Shown: positions 12,640-24,025 of the stretch, in pieces | Layout: every line of letters starts with the position of its first letter | Numbering within the stretch: the first letter of the stretch is position 1 | Assembly: GCA_015501595.1 (NCBI GenBank) | Contig: JADNRX010000240.1 | Span: forward strand, 1 to 64,000 | DNA length: 64,000 nt | Direction of reading: 5' to 3' | Origin: Hymenopellis radicata | Lineage: Eukaryota; Basidiomycota; Agaricomycetes; Agaricales; Physalacriaceae | Notes under the pieces: generated by a model | Database searches by the model: none | Told to the model about the DNA's origin: nothing | What the model saw: only the letters and a program-made list of their open reading frames with translations | Position numbers and translations under genes: made by a program

Positions 12640-14960
12640 GAATCCATACTCACCCACCACCTCGCGTCTTCCTACCCTCCCAAAGGCAAAAGCATGCACC
12701 ACCGAGTACCATCTGCGGGCTCTTAACGCCACCAACCTGAAACCGCGCCCGACACCACCTCGCCATAGTAAAATCGATACGCGTACTCCCCATGTCTTGA
12801 CGTGGTGCTGTCTTCGTGGAGGTGCCTCCGCGCGTCTAATACCAGTTGCATTGGCAGCGTAGAGTTTGACATCGGAGATACACGCGCACGTCGAGTCGTC
12901 AAGTCCTATTCTGAACACTGAGACACGGAGTCGCCACTCTCCGAGGAAAGATCATGGACCTTGAGCGACATTTCTGACATCATCTCGTCCGGCCTTCCCC
13001 TCCCCTACAAGGGCTCATCTATTTTGACCGCTTCTTCTCCCGTTAGATCACGATGTGCGTCGTCTTACCACCCGACAACATTTGCGACAAGTCGCATAGG
13101 TCCGTCTTCGCCGTTGTATACACTGAGAATTCTCATGCAAGTGCGATAGTAGGTCCTCGTCGCGATCGTCTTCTCGAATCATATCATTGAACATCCCGCA
13201 GATCCAGATGGTCGTCGCTGATGCTCAGCGATTACCTGACCACGCTTCCCATCCGCCGCTCTCCACTTTTCGCGGTCCTTCTTGTTCTCATATATCAGGA
13301 CGAGAACATCAGATCCAACAACAATTGATAGGTACGCTCAACCCATCTTTCGCGTCAGCTTCGTTGTTCATAGACTTGGTCACTTGGTTGATTGATTGCA
13401 CCGCAAGATGATTACCACTGTATTAAACTTGCAATTCATCATCACTTCATTCAGTTCAGCACAGGATCAGCCAACCTTTCATCATCGTCTATTTTCATGG
13501 CTTCGTCGTAGTGTATATCAGCAGGCAGACGGCCGCACCAGCCAGCAAACCAAAAACCATCATGTCGCCAACTTTCGAGGACTATGGGTTCACCGTAGCC
13601 GATGTTCAGTCTATGATGTCCGCCGCCTTACATCCTGTCATTTCTCTTGGCCTTCTGCCACGGCATTCATACCAGCATCTCCTTCGTTGCATTATATTAT
13701 ATAAGTGGGTGCCCTTTCGGACAATTTCCTCTTCTCAGATCAACATCTTATCTAGTCGAGAGCACACAGCCCATTCGGAAACGGACTACCCTTGCCGGCA
13801 TCATAACCTTCCTATGGTTTGCCAATACTGTCATCTTGGGTTTGAAGTGGAAACATGTTAACCATCTCTTCATTGCCCACGGGACATCGCTGGAGACGGA
13901 GTTCAACTTTTACCAAGTTACTGGTGACATGCCAATATTCATTGCTGCAGATGTACTTCGATGCCTTAGTGTCTTCATTGCAGACCTAATCTTGGTGTGT
14001 ACATTCGCTAGTGCTCAACTTGTAATCCTGAAACCGCTGATGGCTTCAATTAGATTTGGCGCTGCTGGGTGCTGTATGGCGGAAATTTAAAAGTTATCGT
14101 TGTACCCGGCCTTTGTGTGATCACTGAGACAAGTGAGTCCTATCCCCCAGCAAACTTGTCCTTCTGATATTTTGTGTTTAGTCAGTGCCTGCATGATTAT
14201 TGCCTCGAACGTGGCCAATCTCAACTCTGCTAGTATCAGTCAAATAAATTGGATACTGGTCTATTACTCAATGACCACGGTGACAAATAGCTTGTGCACC
14301 GTCCTCATCCTCTTTCGCATTGTGCAGGTTAGCGGCCTCGGTGCCAGCCTTAAGACCTACCGCGGCATCATTGAGATTCTTGTTGAATCGGCTGCTATGT
14401 ATGCCATCATCTACATAGCTCTCCTTATTGCCTATGCATACCAGTTTTACACTGGCGCAGCAGTCGCGACTGCCGAACCCTACCCTCAGTCAATATCGAT
14501 CAGCATCACAGTGAGTGCTTCTCCTTGTAGTCAATGACCATACTGACTTGCCATCCAGGGTATCGCGCCCACCCTCATCATCGCCCGTGTCATGGCCGGT
14601 CAATCGCGTCCCAACGACTCATGGACGCGCCCATCTCTCCCGCACATGCGGAGCGACGTGCTCTCAGACACGGAGTCTCTACAATTTGCCAGTGCGCCGA
14701 ACCACACAACGTCCACGAGCACCGGACATGCCACAACGGACATCAATCTGGAGGTGCAGGCGCAAGAGATTGTAGCAGAGCCACGTGAGCAGGATGGCGA
14801 TGAAGGTCGCGCCGAGGCCGGTGCGCTGGCGTCTGGCCACAAGCTGTCTGCTGGAAGGTTCAATGAGATGGTCAGTTGAAGAAGAGCAGGGCGTGGTGGT
14901 GTATGCGGCGCTGGCGCGGTTCTGGCAACCAAAGTTCTCTCCTTTATTCTCCGAATACTT
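12640..14960. repeat. Downstream unit of a tandem segmental duplication
   Basis: This region is a diverged copy of about 7590-10100. It includes the noncoding flank (for example GACGTGGTGCTGTCTTCGTG at 7644 and 12797) and the complete membrane-protein gene with the same intron positions. The unit offset is about 4.8 kb. The unique spacer 10.1-12.6 kb lies between the two units. Confidence 0.85.
13562..14879 (+). pseudogene. Multi-pass membrane protein, copy B, with +1 frameshift
   Basis: This is the paralogue of the gene at 8761. Equivalent exons are 13562-13704, 13756-13994, 14054-14132, 14182-14510 and 14559-14879, totalling 1111 nt, one more than a multiple of three. The surplus base lies at about 13634-13650: after the shared ...TTACATCC, copy A has 18 bases before the common point and copy B has 19. 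Upstream of it the frame matches copy A's N-terminus; downstream the rest of the protein continues in another frame. Outside that point the coding sequence is well conserved, including the ends of the C-terminal tail. It is either a young pseudogene or a sequencing indel. Confidence 0.7.
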
Positions 14961-15440
14961 CATTGATTACCTAGATTTATTTATTCGAGTACTTACCCCA
15001 CACTCCTTTCAATGTTTTCCAAGTCCTTCAGGTTGCATTCGTGTTCCGTTAGTGCTGCTCATGGCGACAGACTCCCACCGCGACTCCTACGAATGAGCTA
15101 GCTGTGACCAGTACGAGGAGGTCTTTGCCTCCCAAAGAACGTGCGACTAGCAACCATCGAAACACGGTTCATGACCACAAGCCGTCTACTAAAGGAAGGC
15201 TTGACATTGGCGGACTTGGGAGGAGCGGCAGCCCAACTATTTGTCGCCGATTGCTTTTATCTCGACCTTCACTATCACTTTTCATCTCGCTCGTCGGGAT
15301 AAAAAAATGTCACCGCCATTCAAACGTCACCACGGGTGTTTCTACACATTTTCAAACACATTCCAGCGAGATTTTTTGATTTCGATACGCGTCCAGGATC
15401 AGCCATCACCCATCGAGTTTCTGGATAAATAATACATCGT
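14880..15440. other. Intergenic, no gene seen
   Basis: This holds the 3' flank of membrane-protein copy B, homologous to copy A's flank for about 80 bp, then unique sequence up to the RPN3 stop. Short frames here lack any domain. Confidence 0.5.
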
Positions 15441-17085
15441 TCAAAACTCCTCACCCATGTGGTCGTCATCTAGGTCCCCGTCCTGAATTTCCTTTGCGAG
15501 TTCTTTCTGACGTTCGCGCGCACCCTCAGCAGCAGCGAGCTCTTTCCTGTGGGCATTGAGCGGGTACCGCATCGCCTTGAGAAAACATAGGTCAGGCTCG
15601 TTCGAGACAGCTGAAAAAAACAGACCTTGACGCTTTGGTTGTGCAGCTCCAAACAATACGCGATTCGTCGCTGAAATAGTTCGCCAACTTCTGATCCATA
15701 CGCGTTCTTCTGCGTCCCACATTCTAACCAGCCCTTCTCGTGTACTATCTTGCCCTCAATAACGCCATCACGGATAGCCTTGCCCACGATGTACTCGGCG
15801 TCCTCCTCCGAGTCGAGATGGAGCTTTAAGCAAATATCACGCAAGGAAATACGTGAATACGATAGCGACAACCTCCTGATAACCCGTCTTGATGACATTC
15901 TGTCTGAGCCGGACAATTAACGTGTACGTCTTGTCTGATTCGAACTGGGCAGCGTGTTTCGAAAGCGTCGTCTGGAACTGAGAAAGGGAGCCTGTGCGGA
16001 CGGCCTTGACGATTTCAAAGTACCCGCTAAGCGCCTTCTCCAGTACCGGGTGGCGGAATAGACTCCGGTCGGGAATATCGCCCATGAGAAGCTCGACAAC
16101 AACGAAGAGCTTATGCACAGCTTGGTAGAAGCCCGGAGCGACCTTTGCAGGCGGTGACCGACGGATGGCTTGCTGAAGGTTGCTATGTGCGGCACTGTAG
16201 TTCAATTGGACGGCTTCGATGCGACCAATGAAGTAGTGGTAGCGGGCGTATTGAGGGTTGGCCGCAGATTCGGGGAAGGTGGTTTTGGATACGAGTTTGT
16301 CGGCCTGGTCGTACAAGCTGTAATGGAGGTAGCTGCGCAGAAGACGGTTGATGAGGGAGGCTTGTGCTTCATCATCGTGGCGCAGAGATGCGGTTCTTTG
16401 AGCAGCCAAGAATAATCTAAATCCACATTTAGATAAGAAACCGAGGGTAAAAGAAAGACATACGGTCGCGCATCGGCAATTTCACCACCCAATTTGTAGG
16501 CGCGTTCGACGGCAAACCAAATCTTGGCGGCAATAGGATCCATGCTTCTCCGGTTCAAGGCCTGCATCTTTTCCACTGTCTGATGTACAAGTTCGAGGGC
16601 CTTTGGATACTTGTTGGACGACTTGAGCAACTGATGGATGAGCAACAACCGGAAATATATCTCGACTTCTGGGAGCGGCTCGGACGGGGGTTTAGCGGGT
16701 GGTGCGGCTGTGTCTACATCCATCTCTTATGTGGCCACCTCGAGCGTCGGTAGCCACAAAAGTAGACCATCCTTTACAGACGAACCTTGGCAGTGTCAAA
16801 TCCAATCTGCCACCTCAAAACAATTGACATACCGTTCAGGTAGACCTCCGATATAGCGGTATAGAGAATGGTGTCATCGACCTTTTTGCGCAGACCGGTG
16901 AGCGTCCGGAGCGCGCGATGAGTAAAGCGAGGCTCCAATGTGGAGACAGCCCGCTCTATGAGTGCGATATTCGACTTTATTTCCGACACTGGCGTCTCCG
17001 GTTCCTTCTTGGGCTCTTCGACGACCGTCTCCTCTTCGTCCTTCTTGTCTTTGGTATCGGCGGGCTTCATTTCGACGTCGGCCAT
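15441..17085 (-). pseudogene. RPN3: 26S proteasome lid subunit RPN3 (PSMD3 family), left copy with lesions
   Basis: RPN3 is a PCI-domain scaffold subunit of the 19S lid. The family is clear from PEVEIYFRLLLIHQLLKSS, RSYLHYSLYDQADKLVSKT, HKLFVVVELLMGDIPDRS, SLSYSRISLRDICLKLHL and the acidic C-terminus ending GEEF. Two lesions interrupt the expected frame. An in-frame TAA at 16727-16729 falls where the right copy has CAA. One extra T near 15880 (GGTTATC where GGTATC is expected) breaks the VIKTG-RRLSLSYSRIS join, and the same extra base is in the right copy. The remaining exons, including the last, are present. RPN3 is essential, so either another intact locus exists or these are assembly errors. 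It is divergent from the F-box gene across 167 bp. Confidence 0.85.
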
Positions 17086-17252
17086 GATGAGGTGATGGAG
17101 GTTCTGGTTAGGACGCGCGTTGGACGCGTCATTCCTTCCGTGGGAATAATACTCCTTTTATGGATCCCAGACGCTTTTAGACTTGGACGCTCATATACTT
17201 CGTGGGTCTAAAGCACGTTCACTTCCGAATACTCACATCAGAGTTTGTAGAA
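17086..17252. promoter_or_regulatory. Divergent promoter region RPN3 / F-box (left arm)
   Basis: The spacer of 167 bp between the two start codons is conserved at the same length in the right arm (62059-62225, inverted). No named element is recognised. Confidence 0.5.
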
Positions 17253-18669
17253 ATGTCACGTCTTCCCCAGGAAATTCTCGATGAAATAATTGACCATAAC
17301 CACAACGATCGCAAGGCTCTATGGGCCTCCTCTCTCGTTTCTCGGGCGTGTTCTGACACGAGTCGGCGCCACCTCTTCTCATGTATCCAGCTCCTGATAT
17401 GGGCAGAAGAAGATATAGACAATGATACAGTCCCCGACCTTCCCCCCGGCCATTCCTGTCCAAACTTCCACAGGTTGCTTGCCATGTCCCCCCACATCGC
17501 TCATTTGGTCATCTCCTTGAAAATCTACCTCCCATCCTCGAGCCGCCCATTGGACACGGAGCTGTACGATCCGTACTTACCATCAATTCTCTCCTCTTTA
17601 CACCGTGTACGCAAGTTTTTGCTAAGTGGCGGCCCGGTCGTGACAGACTGGGACGAATTCTCCCTATCGTTCCAGGACAGCCTCATTCAGTTCTGGACGA
17701 CGCGGCAGTTGGAATCATTCATTCTAGATGGCATCAATGCAGACCGTGAAATCATATCCCCGAAGCCGCGAGGCGATGCATGGTCGTCTCTTCGACACCT
17801 TGCTCTCCTTTGGACGGACCTAGACTGTTTCTGGAATCATGAGGAGGGCAGCGTAATCCCTCTCCAATCTCTCACAATCGGCGGCTTAAAGGTTGTCCAC
17901 CACTTGACGACAGCACTAGAGAAAAATGTGGCTACATTTGATGTGCGCCAATTACGGGAGCTCAACGCGATCTTGGATGTCGATGAAGATTTCGCACTCT
18001 TCAACAGATTTCTCTATAGCCTATCTGATACGCTAGAAGAGCTCTGTCTTGATGTGACAATGACTGGTTCGTCTCTCTCATTCCGTCTTGCATTCAACTC
18101 TCAGCTACAACCTCTTTCCAGCGCGCGACCCGGGCAACCCTTCTACTCAGCCTAGATCCGTCAAATTGGATATGAGCACATTGACTCATCTTCAATCAGT
18201 GTATCTAGTCGTCGAAGCCCACGGAACAGGACTGATTCCATGGGGCGGCATACCTTCCTCGATCCAGACTATCCGAATACTGGTCATTCTTGACACGACG
18301 TTGAACGTTGCAGATTCACCATGGGCTGCTCTCGATACCTGGCTAGGTGATCAACTCCAGAATCTGGTAGCGCTGAAATCGGTGACTATCGAGCTTCATT
18401 ATGGAACGAGTGATTGCGCCCTGTGCAATTGCGTGTGTGCGGTAAAGAACGCCGTGATGAGCGACGAAGAAGTGTATGCAGCGGTGCGCAGAGAAATGCC
18501 TCTTCTCAACGAACGAGGCCTCCTCTCGATCCGCCATAATACTAGTGAGTGACCTTGCATGTACGCACACTGACTGAACGTGACACGAGGGATAGGGCGT
18601 CTCCAGTGGGGTGCACCCGGTGCTTTGCATCGCTGGATTACGGGGCCGGAACATCTATACAAGAACTAG
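17253..18669 (+). CDS. F-box protein, left-arm copy
   Basis: Exons 17253-18066, 18122-18544 and 18596-18669 total 1311 nt, a 436-residue protein with in-phase GT-AG introns. An N-terminal F-box-like helix set (MSRLPQEILDEIIDHNHNDR, then LWASSLVSRACSD) is followed by a long Leu-rich region (HLVISLKIYLPS, SLRHLALLWTDLD, LQSLTIGGLKVVHHL) typical of basidiomycete F-box proteins with degenerate repeats. A Cys cluster, CALCNCVCAV, lies near the end. The right copy at 60651-62058 has the same structure with a 9-nt in-frame deletion, so both appear intact, probably through purifying selection or recent duplication. Confidence 0.85.
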
Positions 18670-19202
18670 AATCATGTTCGCAGCGTATACAATGCATGGT
18701 GGCGTAATCGTGATAACCCTATCGCCTGATAGTCAATATGATCTTTCATGAAGCGTTAATGGACTCACCGGCCGCTTGAAAAGGAACCGCGCATGGCCCA
18801 GATCGCCTCCAGCATACCAAAACTACTTGAATCGTACAGTACAGGAACAAAACTCACCCCGACGGTCGGTAGACCCTCTTCAATTCACCCTCTTCATCGA
18901 GTCCCCCCAGTTCCTCAGTACGATCGATTCTTTTATCACCAAACACTTTCCCTAGTATTGTCTCTCGAATCTTTCGATATCCGGTTCTACGGGTCGAGAT
19001 AAGCTCCCTTCTGAGTTTCACTTGTCACGTACGCATCTATCACAGCATCAGTGTCTTGCGTCGACCCAGCCGTGAAAACGACGGTGTTTTTCTCGTACTT
19101 GGCGATTTCGACGCCTTGTCTAGCCTGACCTTGACCTTACCTGCTATAATCAAGTCGGCGCATCCTACATCGACCGCCTGCGAGTCGCAATAAGGCTAGG
19201 AA
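18670..19202. pseudogene. Decayed copy of the 60.1-60.5 kb ORF
   Basis: The frame starting MAQIASSIPKL at 18793 matches the minus-strand ORF at 60527 for eleven residues. An 8-base gap then shifts the frame, and an extra C in a C-run shifts it again further on. Homology to the right arm continues to about 19225, where it jumps to the L-kinase segment. Confidence 0.6.
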
Positions 19203-19646
19203 TTGAATAACATGTCATTGGATAGTTATCCGGAAGGTCCGGAGAACGCTCGGGTGCTTGGTGTCTTTGGGCAGTACAACGTCATGCCCGAATTGTCACT
19301 GTCCGTACCCTATAATCCCTTCAAGGTTGACATTTTTCAGGCGGCTTGGACAATCCTTGAGTCATTCAGGGTTGGTCTTTTCTTCGCGGATAAAACATGT
19401 ACTGAGATGGTACAGGATTACGGTGGTCTCGATGATTTCAAAGACTTCTTCCAGACATTTTGCTCACGACACCCTGAGGATAGACCTACTGCCGCGGAGG
19501 CTCTCGCGGCGTTTGAGAGTTTCGTGAGCGCCATGAAGCCTCGTGAACGAAGGTACCTTGTCTGGAATAAAGAAAAACTCTTCCACCCTCGCATCATCCA
19601 GCGCTCGCTTGTGCGCATATGTCCACTATTAAATTGTTTCCTTTAG
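19203..19646 (+). pseudogene. L-type protein kinase fragment (L1), C-terminal part only
   Basis: This fragment corresponds to the last 130-odd residues of L2 (54132-55392). It has NVMPELSLSVPYNPFKVDIF, GGLDDFKDFFQTFCS, PEDRPTAAEALAAFESFV and the tail RSLVRICPLLNCFL. The N-lobe, the HRD catalytic loop and the DFG-equivalent are absent. At about 19225 the sequence switches from homology with about 60.08 kb to homology with about 54.56 kb. So the equivalent of 5.5 kb of the right arm is missing here, or was inserted there. Confidence 0.75.
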
Positions 19647-20141
19647 ATGTTGTGCTGTCAAAGGTTACTTGGGCTCGACTCGGTAGAGAACACGAACAGA
19701 CTTTGTGTGGCGTTTGCTGAAATATAGCTTCCCCTTCAGCATGCCGTTGTATAGAGGCTCCTACTGAGAGGCGTCAACGGACCCGTGCATTCTCCTGAGA
19801 TATCTGCTAACGATGTTACTTGGGCATACACCACATACCCATAAAATGGCGGTCTTCCGGACCCAGAGAACTTCCACGCCGCCCCGTTCAGAGTCGCGCG
19901 CACACGCGCCTTCCTATGGTCGTAGATCATCGGATGCAACTTTCCTGAAGACCCATGAAGATGCGTGGATAGAAAGACTTGGCGTCCAGATTAAACATTC
20001 AACTGAAAGCAGTGCAAGTCAAGGGATCTGAGAACATTACAGACAGACCGTGTAAAACTCGATTCACTAGACATGATATATAATACATACTCCATTTCCA
20101 AATCCTCGAGGAAAGATGACAGAAACACCGAGCGGTGCAAA
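19647..20141. other. Relic 3' end of the 53.6 kb hypothetical gene and flank
   Basis: Positions 19736-20010, read on the minus strand, match the C-terminal 67 residues of the ORF at 53611-54042 (HRKARVRATLNGAAWKFSGS). Its N-terminal part and about 900 bp of the right arm are missing. The remainder matches the 3' flank of K6 near 52.8 kb. Confidence 0.6.
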
Positions 20142-21322
20142 TCAATGGAGCGTTGTCTGCGATGCACTGCAGTTTGACTGCTTCTCAACGCGACGACGTG
20201 TAGGTGGTGAAGGCCGCGCAACTGGCGGGAGAGTTGGAAGTTTTACCCTGGCAACAGATGAGCTAATGAAAAAAATGCAGAAAAAGAAAACCTACTTGGC
20301 GCGCCACTGAGTCTCCACCCAAGCCGCAGTCTCATCAATGCGAGGTTTGAGAGACTGGACGTCGCCAGCCCCATCCTCAAGGAGCGTTTGGATGTGCCTG
20401 AAATAATGCTACATAAGATCGGGAAGTTCCTTGGTTGTATATCGGTAGTAATAGATGCGAGGAAAGAGGTCGTCCATGATCCTGCCAGATGGTAATCCAT
20501 TTTTCTTCCATGTGAATCCCTCTACCGCCACTCTACCTGTTTGTCTGCATTCAAATACTGGTCTTCGACAAAACATTGTCACACACCATCATCCCAGAAG
20601 TCCATGTTCCGCGCATGCACAATTATATAAGCACAGACCGTGGTCCATACTTCGGCCGTTATATGTTCGGGCATATCGCTAAAGTCGGGTCTCTGATGTG
20701 GCGCATAGCATGAGTGCGATTCGCGCATACGGTCGAAATCAACAAGTCGGAAATCTGCCCCACGTTGCAAAACGTTGCTCTCCTTGAAGTCGGCGTGGAG
20801 AAGGCCTTTGTTATGTATAGCTTGAAGATGGTTGAGAATGATAGCCCTGGGCAAAGGTGAGATGAGAACAAGTGTCGTAATATGTAACGGACTTCTCTGG
20901 CCGCGGCAGACGGATAAGAGGACAATCGAGGGAGGAGCCGAACAATTCCGTCATGAGACAGGCAAGGTTCTCTCCCCTCTTTGTTGTCCCAAAGGCAAGC
21001 CCGATTAGACGCGGAATCGCCGTTCCTTGAAGCGTCACCATCCTGTCATACTTCCGGCCTCGCGACAAAGGCGGTCGACGTCACCAAACTTGAAAGCGAT
21101 ATCGTGCTCATAACGCGCGCCATCTTCATCCACCATATATCCGCTATAGACGCTCGAGTTACTCGTAGCATGGAGACATTCGGTGATAACGATCTCGTCG
21201 AAGGAGAGTGGCACCATAGGCAAGGTGTTAACGTTGTAGAAGATCTCATCGTCCTCTAAATCAGCAATACGGTTGAAATAGTCTGGAGCTACGAAGCGCT
21301 CGTCAAAGCGAAAGCTAGCCAT
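20142..21322 (-). pseudogene. Kinase-like protein K1 (K family), pseudogene
   Basis: This is the closest relative of K6 (51536-52658), inverted. It keeps the family start MASFRFDERF, the lysine strand IAFKFGD, HADFKESN (HxD...N) and LVDFDRM. Two lesions break it. A one-base deletion at about 21056 (AGGCCGGAAG versus AGGCCGAGAAG in K6) shifts the frame after CREA. A TGG to TAG nonsense lies at 20409-20411 in the C-terminal block. Intron positions match K6. An E-box on the minus strand (21386-21393) lies about 65 bp before the start. Clearly decayed. Confidence 0.85.
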
Positions 21323-21385
21323 GAGTAGAGAGTATGGTCCTAGTCCAAGTGACAAAGAGGCAAAGACAAAGGCGACAAGAGACAT

Positions 21386-21393
21386 GTCACGTG
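21386..21393 (-). promoter_or_regulatory. CACGTGAC E-box upstream of K1
   Basis: GTCACGTG on plus reads CACATG-free CACGTGAC on minus, 64 bp before the K1 start. The same octamer is found upstream of K2, K4, K5 and K6. Confidence 0.6.
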
Positions 21394-22033
21394 CAAGGCG
21401 CGCGGTTGTCGAACCTGTTCCCAGTGGCGCTTTGAACGTCCGGTTGAAGAGAACAGCTGTGACGAGCACAGGTAAGAAGGACCACTAATCCTCATAGGTA
21501 CAAGGGACGACATGAGTCTAGTAGGGAACGGAAGTGGCAAGACGAGGACGTCGAATCAACGACGCGACTTGCCCCAATTCCACGTCCACGAGATAGACAC
21601 ATCGACAAGTTTGGGGATGTACAATTCGATGCACCGTTATCATGAGAGCTTCACACGAACATTGAGGGAGCATATATGCGGGAAGACAACGTACTCAGCT
21701 GGTCGCTGCTGATCTGCCGAAATTCCCCGACCTCCTCCGATTGCTTTCGAAGCCACCCTATGTCGAAATTATTGGAGCAGGCTGCCATCACGATGAATTG
21801 CCCAACGGAGGATTCAAATGCTTAGAGAAATTCGAGGTTCTGACAGTGATGATGGTGGAAAGGCAAGCGTGATATTCCCTAATCAGGAGCTCTATCGGAA
21901 TTCTCGGGATTGGCTTGGTAGATACTAGAGACTCTGAAATTTGCCTGTATACCCACTAGAGGACAGAGAATACTGATTTGTTGGTAGAATGCACATTGTC
22001 ATTTGATGTATATATTACATACTACTGAAACGT
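21394..22033. other. Intergenic between K1 and K2
   Basis: No gene is seen. Part of it (about 21600-21720) is an inverted match to 45.45-45.55 kb in the right arm, including CGAAGCTCTCATGATAACG-like sequence. Confidence 0.5.
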
Positions 22034-23211
22034 TCAGCTACGGGCGGCTTGTACGCCGCGGCGAGACGTTGTAGGTCGTGCCGGCGCAGGACGTGTAGAA
22101 CGAGCGGACGGTTTCGAGGACTGTTTGATACTGTGGATTCACGCGTCAGCCGACATACCAGACTTTATGAACGGAGCCTACCTGCGCCGCCATTCCTTTT
22201 CCACTTGCGCTGCAGTCTCGTTGATGTGAGCTTCCAGATACTCTAAGTCGCGCCTCCCGCTCTCAAGGAGAATCTGGACATGCTTGAAGTAGCACAGAAG
22301 AAGGTCGGAAACCTCGTTGATATCGTCGTATTTGGCGTGGAGGGGGCGGGGGAAAAGAAGCTTCATGATTCTAGCGGGCGGCAGGCCCTCCTTTTTCCAA
22401 ATGTACCCTTTTACAGAGACCTTGCCTGCGCGGTTCAGTAATGGTCGCTGAAGGATGAAAACCACATACCATGATCCCAAAAGTTCATGTCCAGCGCGGG
22501 GACACGTACATAAGCGCAAATCACGTTCCAATCTTCTACTGAAAGGGAGTCGGGCTGCTCAGTGAAGTCGACAGCCTCGTCGGACGCGGTGCATTTGTGT
22601 GTTTCCCGCATGTTGTCGAAACCGACAAGCCGGAAGTCTGATCCTCGTTGCAACACATTGCTCTCCTTGAAATCGGCATGAATTAAGCCCTTGTCGTGCA
22701 AAGATTGAAGATGATTGAGAATGATAGCCCTGAATAAACGTAAGAAGAAATAACAAATACCATCTCAAACGACGTACTTCTCTGACCGCGCTAGAGAAAT
22801 TAACTTACAGTCAAGGGAAGAGCCAAACTTCTCTGTCATGAGACAAGCAAAGTAGCCGCCTCTTGTCCGTTTCGCAAAAGCGAGCCCAATCAGGCGAGGA
22901 ATCGCCTCTCCTTGAAGCCTGAACATCTTGTCGTATTTCTCGGCCTCGCGACATAATTGTTCTTCGTCTCCGAACTTGAAGGCAACATCATATTCCTCAT
23001 AACGCTTGCCCTGGCGGTCCACAAAGTAGCCGCTGTAGACGCTCGAATTCTCCGTTGCATGAAGACATTCCGTGATGACAATGGTGTCGAAGGCCTTAGG
23101 CACAATAGGCAGGGCGGATTTATGGTAGAAGAGTAAGTCGTCCTCTACTTCAGAGATACGATTGCAGAATTTAGGAGCCTCGAAGTGCTCGTCGAAAGAA
23201 AGAGCAACCAT
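22034..23211 (-). CDS. Kinase-like protein K2 (K family), DFD aspartate replaced by Gly
   Basis: A four-exon gene with the K-family layout: N-terminal SFDEHFEAPKF, ITECLHAT.NSSVYSGY in the Gly-loop position, the VAFKFGD lysine, CREAEKYDKM helix, LIHADFKESNVL catalytic loop, then LVGFDNM. All other K members read L/I-V-D-F-D at that place, so the metal-binding Asp is lost here and K2 may be catalytically dead. A conserved C-terminal block, WKKEGLPPARIM, and a basic Pro/Arg/Thr-rich tail follow; the tail is encoded by a last exon whose acceptor is intact. No frameshift was seen. It is most similar to K4 and K5. Confidence 0.8.
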
Positions 23212-23251
23212 GGCTGTGCTGATAGTGATCCCTGACGGTGTTCCCCGCTAG

Positions 23252-23259
23252 GTCACGTG
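23252..23259 (-). promoter_or_regulatory. CACGTGAC E-box upstream of K2
   Basis: Plus strand reads GTCACGTG, 41 bp before the K2 start codon. It belongs to the conserved set found in five K genes. Confidence 0.6.
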
Positions 23260-24025
23260 TGTGGCGTTAGATTTGAGTCTCAGCCTGCTTTAGTAGTTGC
23301 GGTATTGTCTCATGAACTCGACGCGCACTACAGACCATCGCCACAGGGTATAGTGTATGCTGGAAAACAGTCAGCAAACACACAGAAAGCACATGAAGAG
23401 AAACCCTACTCCGACGCACTGCCAATCACGACCATCAAGCTGAAGCCACTCGGGAGGCCGCTGCAGACCAAATTTCGTTTGAATGTTAGTCATCATGCCT
23501 CGGCTGTACGTGGTACTCTTCACGGAGGGCAATGGGTCTAAGTTGTGGAAGCTACTGTAACTGAGGCTAGGCTCACTCCTCCTGGGGGCGAGTTGCTCGG
23601 GGGCCCGGGTAGTGAGCCTTGATTTCCATTCCGATTCACACCGATTTAAGCAATGTGCAGGTTTGATAACGTGCGACACCTACGGAATGCCCTCCACGCC
23701 GCTGCTGGCAAACCTGTGCCCCCCATCAATAACGCTGGAACGATGAATACACCCACCCGTGGAGGCCAGCCTCCTGATGTCGAGGGACGCCACACGCAAG
23801 ACGCGTGAAACCTATAGGGTGGCTGGCATATGGACAGCTCCATCCAAGAGAAGCTTAGGTGGTTGACCAGCACTCCATCACACAGAAAGACATCGATGAG
23901 AACAAAACGAAGTATTTATGCACGTACTAAATATAAAAAATTCAAACCGGAAAACGATACTTAATAACCTCCATTTCCATTCACCTGACCACACATCAAT
24001 TCAGTGCTTCACAAAAAGCAACACA
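23260..24025. other. Intergenic between K2 and SEC24
   Basis: No gene is seen. About 23370-23600 is an inverted match to about 45.88-46.13 kb. Frames here are not supported by any domain. Confidence 0.5.

Noticed and set aside
12580..12918. 112-residue minus-strand ORF
   Set aside because: Lies in the duplicated noncoding flank; the homologous stretch near 7.6 kb does not keep the frame.
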